In this document: in pieces, positions 38,742 through 46,966 of the stretch
Position numbering within the stretch: position 1 is the first letter of the stretch
Layout of the letters: every line of letters begins with the position of its first letter
Source of the DNA: Bacteroidia bacterium
GTDB taxonomy: Bacteria; Bacteroidota; Bacteroidia; Palsa-965
Length of the DNA: 64,000 nt
NCBI GenBank assembly: GCA_025454955.1
Contig: JALONL010000003.1
Coordinates: 1 to 64,000, forward strand
Direction: 5' to 3'
Position numbers and translations under genes: made by a program
The notes under the pieces: model-generated
Databases searched by the model: none
What the model was told of the DNA's origin: nothing
Seen by the model: only the letters and a program-made list of their open reading frames with translations

Positions 38742-41700
38742 TTACTCAAAGTCTATTTTGTCTATCTCCTTCATTATACGCGCTGTTTCAGATAGTGCCA
38801 CAATGATTTTCTGATAGTGCAAAATATCGTCGAACTCCAGTTTCCTTTCTTTGCGGTCTTTGAGCCATTTCTGGGCAGGCTGATAACCGCCTATATAAAA
38901 CTCCCACGCAGTAGCCGGTACATTGTCGAAATACTGCGTTTCGTTTATATACACCCTGCCGTTTTTATACACGGGTTTGTTTACCACGTTATCCCCGTCA
39001 ACCGGGTACTGTGTTATGTACTTTTCTACTTTCGGGCTTTCCAGCAAATGTATTTCCCTGAGTTCGCCGCCTAACTTTACCAGTTTCCAAAACGTTTCTT
39101 TGTCTTTCGGATAGGGTACTCTGGGGAAATCTATTTTCAGAAACTCTTTGTATTTCTCCCGGTAGGTGGGAGAGTGTAGAACGGAATAGATATAGTCTAA
39201 AATGTCTATTGGTGCGAAAGTGTTTTTTCTGGGTTCTTTTTCTTGAATGAATGTTAAATTTATTTTCTTGGCAATCGAAGTTATTATTGATTCAGAAAGA
39301 TTTGGCTTTCGTTCATTCTCTTCTTTGAATAGATGCTTTGTATTTTCTGTGTTGTAAATATATAATGGAAATACAGTGCCGCCTCCACGATAATAAATAT
39401 TTTGATCTGAGATTATATTAGAGATAAAAGATAAATTCCATTGCATATTCCCAACAGCTTGACCTTGCCTCCCTGAGATCAAAGCAAAATTATTTTGTTG
39501 TACAAAGTTTCTCATTATTCTGTTTTGACTATACGCGAAAAAACCTTTTGTTTTTCCTGTAAAATAAGTCCACCTAAAATCAAATGGCCTATAATTAATT
39601 TTTCTGTAATTATCCTTATTTGAGTTTTCTTTTAAATCTTTTATTGCCTTTGATAATATCCAGTCACGACTATCATTTTTCACCTTATACTTGATCTTGA
39701 TTTCATTTTCTTCTAATGAAGTCAGGTCTGAAATTCTTTGTTCTAATTGTAATTTATCATAAGAGATTGTAATTTCATCGTTTTTAGATAAAACACCCAA
39801 TGAGTTTTCTGGGAATAATTCTAAAATCGAAAATCCTTCGTTATATACTTTCTCATCTTCAAAATCTTTTGGCCTGAAAAAATAATATGGAGTTTGGTTT
39901 TTAAGTTTCTTGAATTTCACATCATTAAAACCATTATTAAATAAATAGTCATATTTAACTTCTCTTTTCCCAAATAAATCAAAATGAAAAACTTCACCTA
40001 ATTCATTCTCCTTTTTTTTGCCGGTTTTTATCAGTAAGTTAATTGAAACCCCTTGTTCAATGTCAAAAACATTAATATCGGCACTCCCATCAGGTGCAGT
40101 TTCTTTTTTCTTTGCGTTTCCATGAAGATCTATTGTATATATCTTATCATAGGTTTTAAGTAAATTCCAACGCATACCTCTGTAAGTTGGGTTATCTAAA
40201 TATCCATGAGGGTTGATAAATGCCAGAATGCCACTGCCATTTTTTTCAATGAAGAACTGACCGTAACGCAAGAATTTCACATAATCATCGTTAATGAATT
40301 TTGAGTTTTTTTCTTTTAGTTTCTCATTCCCCCCCGGTTCTTTTTTATAGTCCTCCATTAACTTCATTATCCATTCCCCTTTATTTGCACTTTCACCACT
40401 ATACGGCGGGTTTCCGATAATGCACATAACCGGCGTATCTCTTTTTATTTTGTTCGCCTCGTTTGCCTCCGCACTCAACCAGTTTGCAAACAGCGTTCCG
40501 GTATCGGGATGGCTTTCTTCTAAACTGTTGGTAAGGTAAACGCGGAGGCGTTGGTTTTTGGTGGGCTTAAAGCCGGTTTCGGTAAATAGCAAATCCAACT
40601 GCAAATGTGCCATTGCATAGCTTGCCATAAGCAACTCAAAACCGTTGAGGCGGGGCAGCAAATGCGTTTCTACATAGTTGCTCCAAATACCTTGTTGCCC
40701 CTCAAACTTTTTATGTATCTGCTTAACCACCTCAGCCAAAAATGTACCTGTACCGGTGGCCGGGTCAAGTATCTGCACTTTGTGTACTTCCTGCTCAACC
40801 GTTTTTATATTCTCTTTGTAGCGTTTATCGGTTTCCTGCAAGTTTACTTTTACTTTGGTTTTGCTGGTATCTGCTAAACCGTTGGGCAGGTTAAACTCTG
40901 TTTTCAATACCTCATCTACTGCACGAACAATAAAATTAACTACCGGTGCAGGGGTGTACCATACGCCCCGCGCCTTGCGTAGTTTGGGGTCGTACTCACT
41001 GAGAAAGGTTTCGTAAAAGTGTATTATCGGGTCTTCGGTTTTGGTGCTTTTGCCGTAGTTCTTTAGCAGTTCCTCCACGTTGCAGGCTAAAAACACCTCT
41101 ACCAAACTATCTACAATCCATTTAATGCGGTCGTCAATGTCAACCCCTGCAATGTAGCTAAACAGCTTCCGCAAAAACGGGTTTGATTTGGGTATGAGTT
41201 CTGCCGCCTCCTGTCTGCTGAATGTGGGCAGTGTGGGGTCGTGCAAACGTGCTGCAAACATACCGTAGGCTATTGTCTGGGCGTACACATCTGCAAAGGC
41301 TTTCGGGGTAATGTCGTGTATGAGAATTTCTTTAAATGCGTGGAGTTGGTCTTTGAGCGTACTGTTTTCTGAGGTTTCCTCATCGCTGTTCAACGCCTGT
41401 TCAATTACGTTTGCCAGCAGCCGGGCTTTGGCGGCCATCATTTCGGCTAATGTTTTGCTGCTCTTTATGGTTTGCGTAACCTGTAAGCCAAAATCCCGGA
41501 TAAGCTGCTCAAAGGTGCTGAATGCTTCGGGTATAGGCTTTATTTCGCGTTTCCCGGCCTTATCTGTTATTTCGGCTATGCGGACGCTCTGCGTAGGCTT
41601 TCCGTCTTTGTAGAAGTGGAAATCCAGATAATCGGTAAAAATCAAATTGGTAAGGCTTTCCCGGTAGCGGTCGAACTGTTCTTTATTGCCGCTTTTGTTT

Positions 41701-41939
41701 TTGCCCTGCAAATCGCCGTCCCCTATGTCCTTAGCTTCAATAAAGCCTACCGGTATTTCATTGCGGGTTAGGATATAGTCGGGTGCTCCGCATTTCTGCC
41801 GTTTGGGTTCGTTGGTGGCATACACGCCGGGAATGAGGCTTTCAATAAGTGTTTGTAAATCGCCCCGGAATGAGTGCTCAGTAGTAATGCCTTGCTTATA
41901 TCGTTTATTGATACTGTCTAAATATTCGGCTACGTTCAT
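38742..41939 (-). CDS. single-chain restriction-modification enzyme (type IIG/ISP-like)
   Basis: 1065 residues. The N-terminal PD-(D/E)xK nuclease shows P53-D54 and E68-A-K70 (GAPDYIL...VGFIEAK). A helical linker follows; then the gamma-class N6-adenine methylase with GVWYTPAPVV (325-334), motif I DPATGTGTF (392-400) and the catalytic NPPY (510-513). The rest is a target-recognition region. There is no room for the SF2 helicase of true type ISP enzymes (about 1,500 residues), so it is closer to type IIG. It would methylate host DNA and cut unmodified invaders. The DNA from about 39,175 to 40,400, coding for the recognition region, is much more AT-rich than both flanks of the same gene. Confidence 0.88.
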   Translation of the reverse strand: MNVAEYLDSINKRYKQGITTEHSFRGDLQTLIESLIPGVYATNEPKRQKCGAPDYILTRNEIPVGFIEAKDIGDGDLQGKNKSGNKEQFDRYRESLTNLIFTDYLDFHFYKDGKPTQSVRIAEITDKAGKREIKPIPEAFSTFEQLIRDFGLQVTQTIKSSKTLAEMMAAKARLLANVIEQALNSDEETSENSTLKDQLHAFKEILIHDITPKAFADVYAQTIAYGMFAARLHDPTLPTFSRQEAAELIPKSNPFLRKLFSYIAGVDIDDRIKWIVDSLVEVFLACNVEELLKNYGKSTKTEDPIIHFYETFLSEYDPKLRKARGVWYTPAPVVNFIVRAVDEVLKTEFNLPNGLADTSKTKVKVNLQETDKRYKENIKTVEQEVHKVQILDPATGTGTFLAEVVKQIHKKFEGQQGIWSNYVETHLLPRLNGFELLMASYAMAHLQLDLLFTETGFKPTKNQRLRVYLTNSLEESHPDTGTLFANWLSAEANEANKIKRDTPVMCIIGNPPYSGESANKGEWIMKLMEDYKKEPGGNEKLKEKNSKFINDDYVKFLRYGQFFIEKNGSGILAFINPHGYLDNPTYRGMRWNLLKTYDKIYTIDLHGNAKKKETAPDGSADINVFDIEQGVSINLLIKTGKKKENELGEVFHFDLFGKREVKYDYLFNNGFNDVKFKKLKNQTPYYFFRPKDFEDEKVYNEGFSILELFPENSLGVLSKNDEITISYDKLQLEQRISDLTSLEENEIKIKYKVKNDSRDWILSKAIKDLKENSNKDNYRKINYRPFDFRWTYFTGKTKGFFAYSQNRIMRNFVQQNNFALISGRQGQAVGNMQWNLSFISNIISDQNIYYRGGGTVFPLYIYNTENTKHLFKEENERKPNLSESIITSIAKKINLTFIQEKEPRKNTFAPIDILDYIYSVLHSPTYREKYKEFLKIDFPRVPYPKDKETFWKLVKLGGELREIHLLESPKVEKYITQYPVDGDNVVNKPVYKNGRVYINETQYFDNVPATAWEFYIGGYQPAQKWLKDRKERKLEFDDILHYQKIIVALSETARIMKEIDKIDFE

Positions 41940-42038
41940 ACGTTCGGAAATGGAATTTGTGCAGGGAGGTTTTGTTTTCTGCTAAAATAACCTGACTGGA
42001 GAAACTGAAAAAAAATAGGTCGAAATCCCCCCTGTTTT

Positions 42039-42151
42039 TGTGCACATTTTGTGCACATAGCAAAAACGCCTTACAAGTTTTTTCTTGTAAGGCGTTGATT
42101 ATCAGGGTGGGAGCAACAGGATTCGAACCTGTGACCCTCTGCTTGTAAGGC
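42039..42151. repeat. attR: right att repeat with functional tRNA-Val 3' half
   Basis: Right copy (113 bp) of the element boundary repeat. It contains GTGCACATTTTGTGCAC (42040-42056), a hairpin (42065-42096) and the 3' half of the tRNA-Val gene up to the core cttgtaaggc (42142-42151). Compared with the left copy the base after the CC of the 3' end is changed (see tRNA entry). Confidence 0.85.
42065..42096 (-). terminator. tRNA-Val terminator, element copy
   Basis: 13-bp stem aacgccttacaag / cttgtaaggcgtt with a six-T loop, directly downstream of the tRNA on the minus strand, with a T run after it. It is carried by the element and replaces the host copy now at 30042-30072. Confidence 0.7.
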
Positions 42152-42182
42152 AGATGCTCTGAACCAGCTGAGCTATGCTCCC
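42108..42182 (-). tRNA. tRNA-Val (anticodon TAC)
   Basis: 75 bases that fold as a full cloverleaf: acceptor GGGAGCA/TGCTCCC, D arm GCTC...GAGC, anticodon stem TCTGC/GCAGA with loop CTTACAA (anticodon TAC, valine), T arm ACAGG-TTCGAAT-CCTGT, discriminator A. The 3' end continues ACCC on the minus strand, so CCA is not fully encoded and must be added by enzyme. The abandoned original half at 30080-30126 does encode CCA. The 5' half (42152-42182) is host, the 3' half comes from the element. Confidence 0.95.
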
Positions 42183-42287
42183 GTCTAATCGGGCTGCAAA
42201 TATACTGCTGATGTTTAAATCTCCAAAAAATCAGAAAAAAATTTTCTGCAGTTATGCGTAAGGTGCTGTAAATCTGTCTTATATCGT

Positions 42288-43583
42288 TTAAATCGCTTCG
42301 GCTACCACAAACGTACTTCCTCCCACATACACCAAATCATGGGCATTGGCCGCTTTGCGGGCAGCCGAAACGGCTTGTTTCACACTGCGATATACTTTGC
42401 CATGCAAGCCAAATTCCCGGGCGGCACTTTGCAGTTCGCGGGCGGCAAGGGCGCGGGGCAGGCGGGCGGCACAGAAATAATAGACGGCTTTTTGGGGTAG
42501 CAGTTTCAGTACTTTGTTTACGTCTTTGTCGTTAACCATGCCAAATACAATGTGCAGTTGTGCGTGTGGCGTGGCTTTTATTTGCCGCAGCACTTCCTTT
42601 ATTCCGGCTTCGTTGTGGCCGGTGTCGGCTATGGTGAGGGGTTTGTGGCCAATTACCTGCCAGCGGCCCTGCAGGCCGGTGAGCGATGTGACTTTGGCAA
42701 AACCTTTGCGCACCGCCGTTTCGGGAATGCGGAAGCCTTGTGTGCGCAGGGAATCGAGCGCGCAAAGCACAGTGACCATGTTTTTTTGCTGGTACAAACC
42801 GGGCAACGCACAGCGCAGGCCCTGAAGCACGGTTTGGCGGCCTTTTGCCACGTCGCACACCAGTTGCAGGGGCAGGCGGCGGCTTTGGGTTACATTACGC
42901 AATTTGTAAACCGTATCGGCAAACACCAGAGGCGATTTTTCGCTGCGCGATTTTTTTTCAAACACGGCTTTTACTTCGGGCTGCGTTTCGCCGATGATAA
43001 CCGGGATGTGGTGTTTGATGATGCCCGCTTTTTCGCCCGCGATTTTCGTGAGCGTATCGCCCAGCAAATTGGCGTGGTCCCAGCTTATGTTGGTAATTAC
43101 CGAGGCCAGCGGTGTAATTACATTGGTAGAATCGAGACGACCGCCGAGGCCGGTTTCAATAACGGCAATATCTACTTTCTCGCGGGCAAAATAATCGAAG
43201 GCAAGGCCCACGGTCCATTCAAAAAATGAAGGCTCAATCTGCTCAAAAGCTGTTTTCGATTCTTCCACAAACCGTATCACTCTTGCCCGCGGAATCATGC
43301 GGCCGTTTATGCGGATGCGCTCGCGGAAATCTTTCAGGTGCGGCGAGGTGTAAAGCCCGGTTTTGTAGCCGGCCGCCTGCAGCACCGCCGCAATGAGGTG
43401 CGAGGTGGAACCTTTTCCGTTGGTGCCGGCTATGTGTATGCTTTTAAACTTTTGCTCGGGATGATTAAGCGCCTCACAAATAGCCAGCGTATTGCTCAGA
43501 TCGGCTTTGTAGGCGGCAGCGCCCACCCGCTGAAACATGGGCAGGCGGCTGTACAAATATTCCAGCGTTTGCCGGTAGGTCAC
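42288..43583 (-). CDS. folC: folylpolyglutamate/dihydrofolate synthase
   Basis: 431 residues, Mur-ligase-type enzyme that joins glutamate to dihydropteroate or folate. P-loop GTNGKGST at 53-60; SPHLKDFRERIRING at about 80-94; TGLGGRLDSTNVI (about 143-155) and the downstream SWDHANLLGDT. The start is a GTG at 43583 that overlaps the preceding gene's stop (GTGA), so it is the last gene of the exbB-exbD-tonB-like operon by translational coupling. Confidence 0.93.
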   Translation of the reverse strand: MTYRQTLEYLYSRLPMFQRVGAAAYKADLSNTLAICEALNHPEQKFKSIHIAGTNGKGSTSHLIAAVLQAAGYKTGLYTSPHLKDFRERIRINGRMIPRARVIRFVEESKTAFEQIEPSFFEWTVGLAFDYFAREKVDIAVIETGLGGRLDSTNVITPLASVITNISWDHANLLGDTLTKIAGEKAGIIKHHIPVIIGETQPEVKAVFEKKSRSEKSPLVFADTVYKLRNVTQSRRLPLQLVCDVAKGRQTVLQGLRCALPGLYQQKNMVTVLCALDSLRTQGFRIPETAVRKGFAKVTSLTGLQGRWQVIGHKPLTIADTGHNEAGIKEVLRQIKATPHAQLHIVFGMVNDKDVNKVLKLLPQKAVYYFCAARLPRALAARELQSAAREFGLHGKVYRSVKQAVSAARKAANAHDLVYVGGSTFVVAEAI

Positions 43584-44404
43584 TTCAGTGTGAAGTTAAA
43601 TTCAATGGTTAACAGCAGTTGGTTGGGCCCGTTGGCATCGGCGCTGAACACTAATTTGGTGGCCTCCTGCCGGGCTGTGGCACGGAGAATGGTGTTGATG
43701 GTGGTGGAACGTGCCGAGTTTACTTCCGCACGCACTACTTTGCCGCTTTTGTCCACATACACATCTACCGCCACCACGCCTTCTTCGAGCGTCGGGTTTT
43801 TTACATCCGGTTTTGAAATGAGTTTGCGTACGCCTTTGCCGGGGCCACCTTTGCCATCAGGACCTGGTCCATCTTCGCCTCTGGAGTCTTGCCCCTCGCC
43901 AATAGCATTTCCGCCTTTCCCGCCCATACCGCCGCCATAAGGATCATTTCCCTGCCCACCGCCGGTTATATTAATGGAGGCTTTGCCTTGGTCTTTGTTA
44001 AATGCTGCCAGCGCGTTTTGCAAAGCTGCACTGGGTTGTGGCGAATTGTTGGCCTGCGGATTATCTTCTTCATCGCCGGTAACAGCTCCATCGCTGGCAG
44101 GCGAAGGATTGGGATTAGGCACAGGCTGCTCCACAGCCTGAGAACCCGGCTCGCCCGAATTGCCGAGCGAAGCTCCGCCCGGATCTGTTGAGTTTTCGCC
44201 CGCGCCGCCACCGAGTTCCAGGTCGAAAAATTCAATCTCCATCTTCTCCGGCGAAGGTGGCAGCGGAGGATTGGGAACAAGGAATTTTATAAAAATAAGT
44301 AAGGCAAGAATAACGGCAGTTATAAACGTAGTAATCACAATCGCCAGTACCCGCGATCGTGATTCTTCCTGAGGAGGCGTAAAATCAACAGCCAGTGTTT
44401 TCAT
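43580..44404 (-). CDS. TonB/TolA-like energy transducer
   Basis: 274 residues: a short cytoplasmic N terminus, one membrane helix (about 19-44), a long glycine/proline/asparagine-rich periplasmic spacer (GGGQGNDPYGGGMGGKGG and similar) and a C-terminal domain from about 190 (EEGVVAVDVYVDKSGKVVRA) of the TonB/TolA type. It follows exbD by one base, so it forms an inner-membrane energy-coupling complex with ExbB/ExbD. It could serve in outer-membrane uptake (TonB) or envelope constriction (TolA); the Gly/Asn-rich spacer does not settle which. Confidence 0.8.
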   Translation of the reverse strand: MKTLAVDFTPPQEESRSRVLAIVITTFITAVILALLIFIKFLVPNPPLPPSPEKMEIEFFDLELGGGAGENSTDPGGASLGNSGEPGSQAVEQPVPNPNPSPASDGAVTGDEEDNPQANNSPQPSAALQNALAAFNKDQGKASINITGGGQGNDPYGGGMGGKGGNAIGEGQDSRGEDGPGPDGKGGPGKGVRKLISKPDVKNPTLEEGVVAVDVYVDKSGKVVRAEVNSARSTTINTILRATARQEATKLVFSADANGPNQLLLTIEFNFTLK

Positions 44405-44405
44405 T

Positions 44406-44804
44406 TTATTTCACTGCTTTGGTTGACAGCACAATTTTCAGTTTCAGATTGGCGCCAATTTGCATCACATCGGCCAGATCCTGCACGGTAAGCGTTTTAT
44501 CCATCGAAAGAATAACCTTGTCGGTTTTTTTATCTGTGGTTACTGCCTTCAATGCGGTTTCCAGTTCGGCAAAAGTAATGGGAGCACCCTCAATAAAATA
44601 TTCATGATTTCCATTCACCACCAGATTCACATTATCCATATTTACATTGGTAGGATTCTTAGAGGTGGGCAGATTCAGCTTAATTACGTTGGGATTAACC
44701 AGCGTGGAAAGAATGATAAAAAACAGCAGCAGAAAGAACATGATATCGCTGAGCGAATCGGTAAACACTTCGGCTGATTCTTTATGACGGCGGCTGAGAT
44801 TCAT
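44406..44804 (-). CDS. exbD: ExbD/TolR proton-channel protein
   Basis: 132 residues with one N-terminal membrane helix carrying the essential aspartate region (SLSDIMFFLLLFFIILSTL, about residues 17-35) and a periplasmic domain. Typical ExbD/TolR length. Its start lies 33 bp after exbB and its end one base before the TonB/TolA-like gene. Confidence 0.9.
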   Translation of the reverse strand: MNLSRRHKESAEVFTDSLSDIMFFLLLFFIILSTLVNPNVIKLNLPTSKNPTNVNMDNVNLVVNGNHEYFIEGAPITFAELETALKAVTTDKKTDKVILSMDKTLTVQDLADVMQIGANLKLKIVLSTKAVK

Positions 44805-44837
44805 CGTTCTTACAATTTACGAAATCAATATTTTTAT

Positions 44838-45545
44838 CTACTTGGCAGGCTCGTGCATGAGGTCGAGAAAGGCAAGACTCGAACGCTCAATGCGATGAAC
44901 CATTTTGTCAATCATGCTGTTGAGCATGTGGTAGCAGATAAAGGCGATAATTCCTACAAAAAGTCCTGCACCGCTGGCTACCATTTTCTCATACAAACCA
45001 CCCGAAATGGTTTCAATGGAAATATCGCCCGATTTTGAAATATCGTAGAAGATACGCACCACACCTATAATCGTACCGATAAATCCAAGCATAGGGGCAA
45101 CCCGCGCAATCAGACTCAGGTAGTGAAGGTGTTTTTCGGCAAAAGCAATTTCCTGACGGCCGGTAGCTTCCATGGCCACTTCAATTTCGCGCGAGGGTTT
45201 TCCCAACCGGCTCAAACCGCGGGCTATTACACGGGCTTCGGGTGTGTTTTTTACCTTACACAATTCATTGGCCGATTCAATGCGGCCCGAAAGCAGCATA
45301 TCGCGGATGTTGGGCATAAATGTGCGGTCGGTTTTGGCGGCTTTGCTGATGATGATTAACCTCTCAATGGCAAAATAAATAGTAATAATCAGCAGCAACG
45401 CCAGCGGTATCATAATTACTCCGCCCTTTACCACAAACTCCCAGGGCGAAAGTTCGGTAGGTGGGGCAGGAGTAACGGTAGCAGTTGCAGTAGTTGCCGC
45501 ATTTCCGGCAGAAGGTGTAATCTGAAGAAGAAAACTGAGCAGCAT
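44838..45545 (-). CDS. exbB: ExbB/TolQ/MotA-type proton-channel protein
   Basis: 235 residues. A short periplasmic N terminus, then three membrane helices (about 38-60, 140-165 and 180-205), with the conserved LIARVAPMLGFIGTIIGVV (about 144-162) and AGLFVGIIAFICYHMLNS near the end. With ExbD it uses the proton gradient to drive the TonB/TolA-like protein. First gene of the four-gene operon ending in folC. Confidence 0.92.
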   Translation of the reverse strand: MLLSFLLQITPSAGNAATTATATVTPAPPTELSPWEFVVKGGVIMIPLALLLIITIYFAIERLIIISKAAKTDRTFMPNIRDMLLSGRIESANELCKVKNTPEARVIARGLSRLGKPSREIEVAMEATGRQEIAFAEKHLHYLSLIARVAPMLGFIGTIIGVVRIFYDISKSGDISIETISGGLYEKMVASGAGLFVGIIAFICYHMLNSMIDKMVHRIERSSLAFLDLMHEPAK

Positions 45546-45857
45546 GGTTCGTTCGTTTCTTTTAGCATAAACTGCATAAACACCGTGTTTCGTATATCAC
45601 ACGCTATTTTGCAAACATTGTGAGCGATTTATAAACCGCCGTGCAATAGGTTCACTGCACAACTCGTTTATTATCCCCCGAAATTATTGCACCTGCAACT
45701 GCCTATTCCCCGCCTCACTCACCGATTTTCAACACTGCCCTGTTTACATCGGGACATAAACGCAAAAACCTCCGGGCTGGAACTGCCCCGGAGGTTTTGC
45801 AAAAGTCTGCGGCGGAAGGAAACTACTTAAAGGGAATTTTCCGCAGACAGGAAGCAA
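45546..45857. other. intergenic region between tonB and exbB
   Basis: 312 bases without a gene. It contains the tonB terminator (45762-45800), a second inverted repeat gtctgcgg/ccgcagac (45805-45812 with 45841-45848) and, by position, the promoter of the exbB operon, in which I see no clear consensus. Confidence 0.55.
45762..45800 (-). terminator. tonB terminator
   Basis: Stem gcaaaaacctccgg/ccggaggttttgc with a loop of about 10 bases, ending in five Ts on the minus strand, 58 bp after the tonB stop. Confidence 0.75.
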
Positions 45858-46673
45858 TTATTTAGTCAGTTTGAATACAATGGGCTGACGGCAGATTACA
45901 TCTACGGCATTGCCGTTTTGAAAGCCCGGTTTCCAGCGCGGCATTTTCTGCGCCACACGAATGGCCTCGCGGTCAATTGACGGGCATACACCGCGTATTA
46001 CTTTAATGTCGCGGAAAGAACCGTCTTTGTTTACAATGAACTCCAGAATTACCGTGCCTTCAATGCCGAGCTCGCGGGCATCGAGCGGATAGCGCACATT
46101 GTTCCTCAGGTATGGAATAAGGCCGTTATTCTCAGGCATTATTTCTACCCAGTCGGGAATTTTGGCGGGTGCTGCAGGCCCGGGCTCGGGAAGCAGTGCC
46201 GGAGGGCAGTCGTCGCATTCGGAGCCGGATGTGCCGCCGCCAAGGCCGCCATCGGTGCCTTTCGGGCTGCCGCCGGCGGTGTTGTCGGGAATTTTATCCA
46301 CCGGCTTATGGGTCACATCAATTTGTGAGGTGATTTGCGCAGAGGCTTTGGGCGCAAACCTCACCGAAGGCTTCGGCTGCTCGGGCTTGGGCTCTTGCCT
46401 GGGCTTCACCGGGTCGCTGGGACGTAAATCGGGAAGCAGTTTCACTTCCGTTACGTGCGTGGTGATATACGGTTTGGGCACCGCAGGCGTGTGATAGGCC
46501 ATTGCCGTGTGCGCATACACAAACAAACCGGCAAAAAGTACGCAGGCTATAAGCGCGGCACTCACCATCTGCCGGCCATAGCGGCGACGCATCTGATACG
46601 CACCGTAAGCCTTGTTGCGGTGCTCGAAGATTACTTCGTTGAAACTGTCGGAGAGGACGAATTTGTTGTCCAT
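45858..46673 (-). CDS. tonB: TonB family energy transducer
   Basis: 271 residues. The N-terminal FNEVIFEHRNKAYGAYQMRR is the usual start of Bacteroidota TonB proteins; a membrane helix follows (about 35-55); the spacer is proline/lysine-rich (PVKPRQEPKPEQPKPSV) and the C-terminal domain has YPLDARELGIEGTVILEF, RDIKVIRGV and the final RQPIVFKLTK. It would energise TonB-dependent receptors such as the one at 24.1-26.4 kb. It has its own terminator and is separate from the exbB operon. Confidence 0.92.
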   Translation of the reverse strand: MDNKFVLSDSFNEVIFEHRNKAYGAYQMRRRYGRQMVSAALIACVLFAGLFVYAHTAMAYHTPAVPKPYITTHVTEVKLLPDLRPSDPVKPRQEPKPEQPKPSVRFAPKASAQITSQIDVTHKPVDKIPDNTAGGSPKGTDGGLGGGTSGSECDDCPPALLPEPGPAAPAKIPDWVEIMPENNGLIPYLRNNVRYPLDARELGIEGTVILEFIVNKDGSFRDIKVIRGVCPSIDREAIRVAQKMPRWKPGFQNGNAVDVICRQPIVFKLTK

Positions 46674-46966
46674 GTCGATCCTTTTTAGAGTTAGTTTTTA
46701 AATGAACGTCTGTGCCACACCGGCCGGTGAGCTTCTGTGGTACTTTGCGCTGCTGCCGTGTATGGGGAATGTGCGGTCAGGGGATGCATTGACGTTCATT
46801 GCACAACAGGAGCAGTAATCACAGCGTAAAGGTTCAGTTCATTCAGGATCGTGTGGGTGATGAAGAATGTGTTTCTGCTTGTGTAACGCAGCCCGCCTGC
46901 CCAATGTTATAGGCAGGTGCCTGCCCGTTTGCAAACGGCAGAAGTAATACAATAACTGGTAAAGTT

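Larger units (their letters stand above)
30127..42151. mobile_element. 12-kb integrative element in tRNA-Val with RM cargo
   Basis: A 12,025-bp insertion between the two att repeats. It encodes, in order: tyrosine integrase, an AT-rich unknown protein, HTH/excisionase-like protein, RepA-like ATPase, primase-type protein, a 191-residue unknown, a 491-residue helical unknown (minus), a degenerate RadC/JAB protein, and a single-chain restriction-methylase (minus). The intact tRNA is at the right end, so the crossover lay in the anticodon region. The first 3 kb are clearly more AT-rich than the chromosome. I see no relaxase, type IV secretion, capsid or tail gene, so it may be a satellite moved by another element. 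Confidence 0.88.

Noticed and set aside
30127..42151. prophage or conjugative element
   Set aside because: No capsid, portal, terminase, tail, relaxase, coupling or type IV secretion gene could be recognised among the nine genes.
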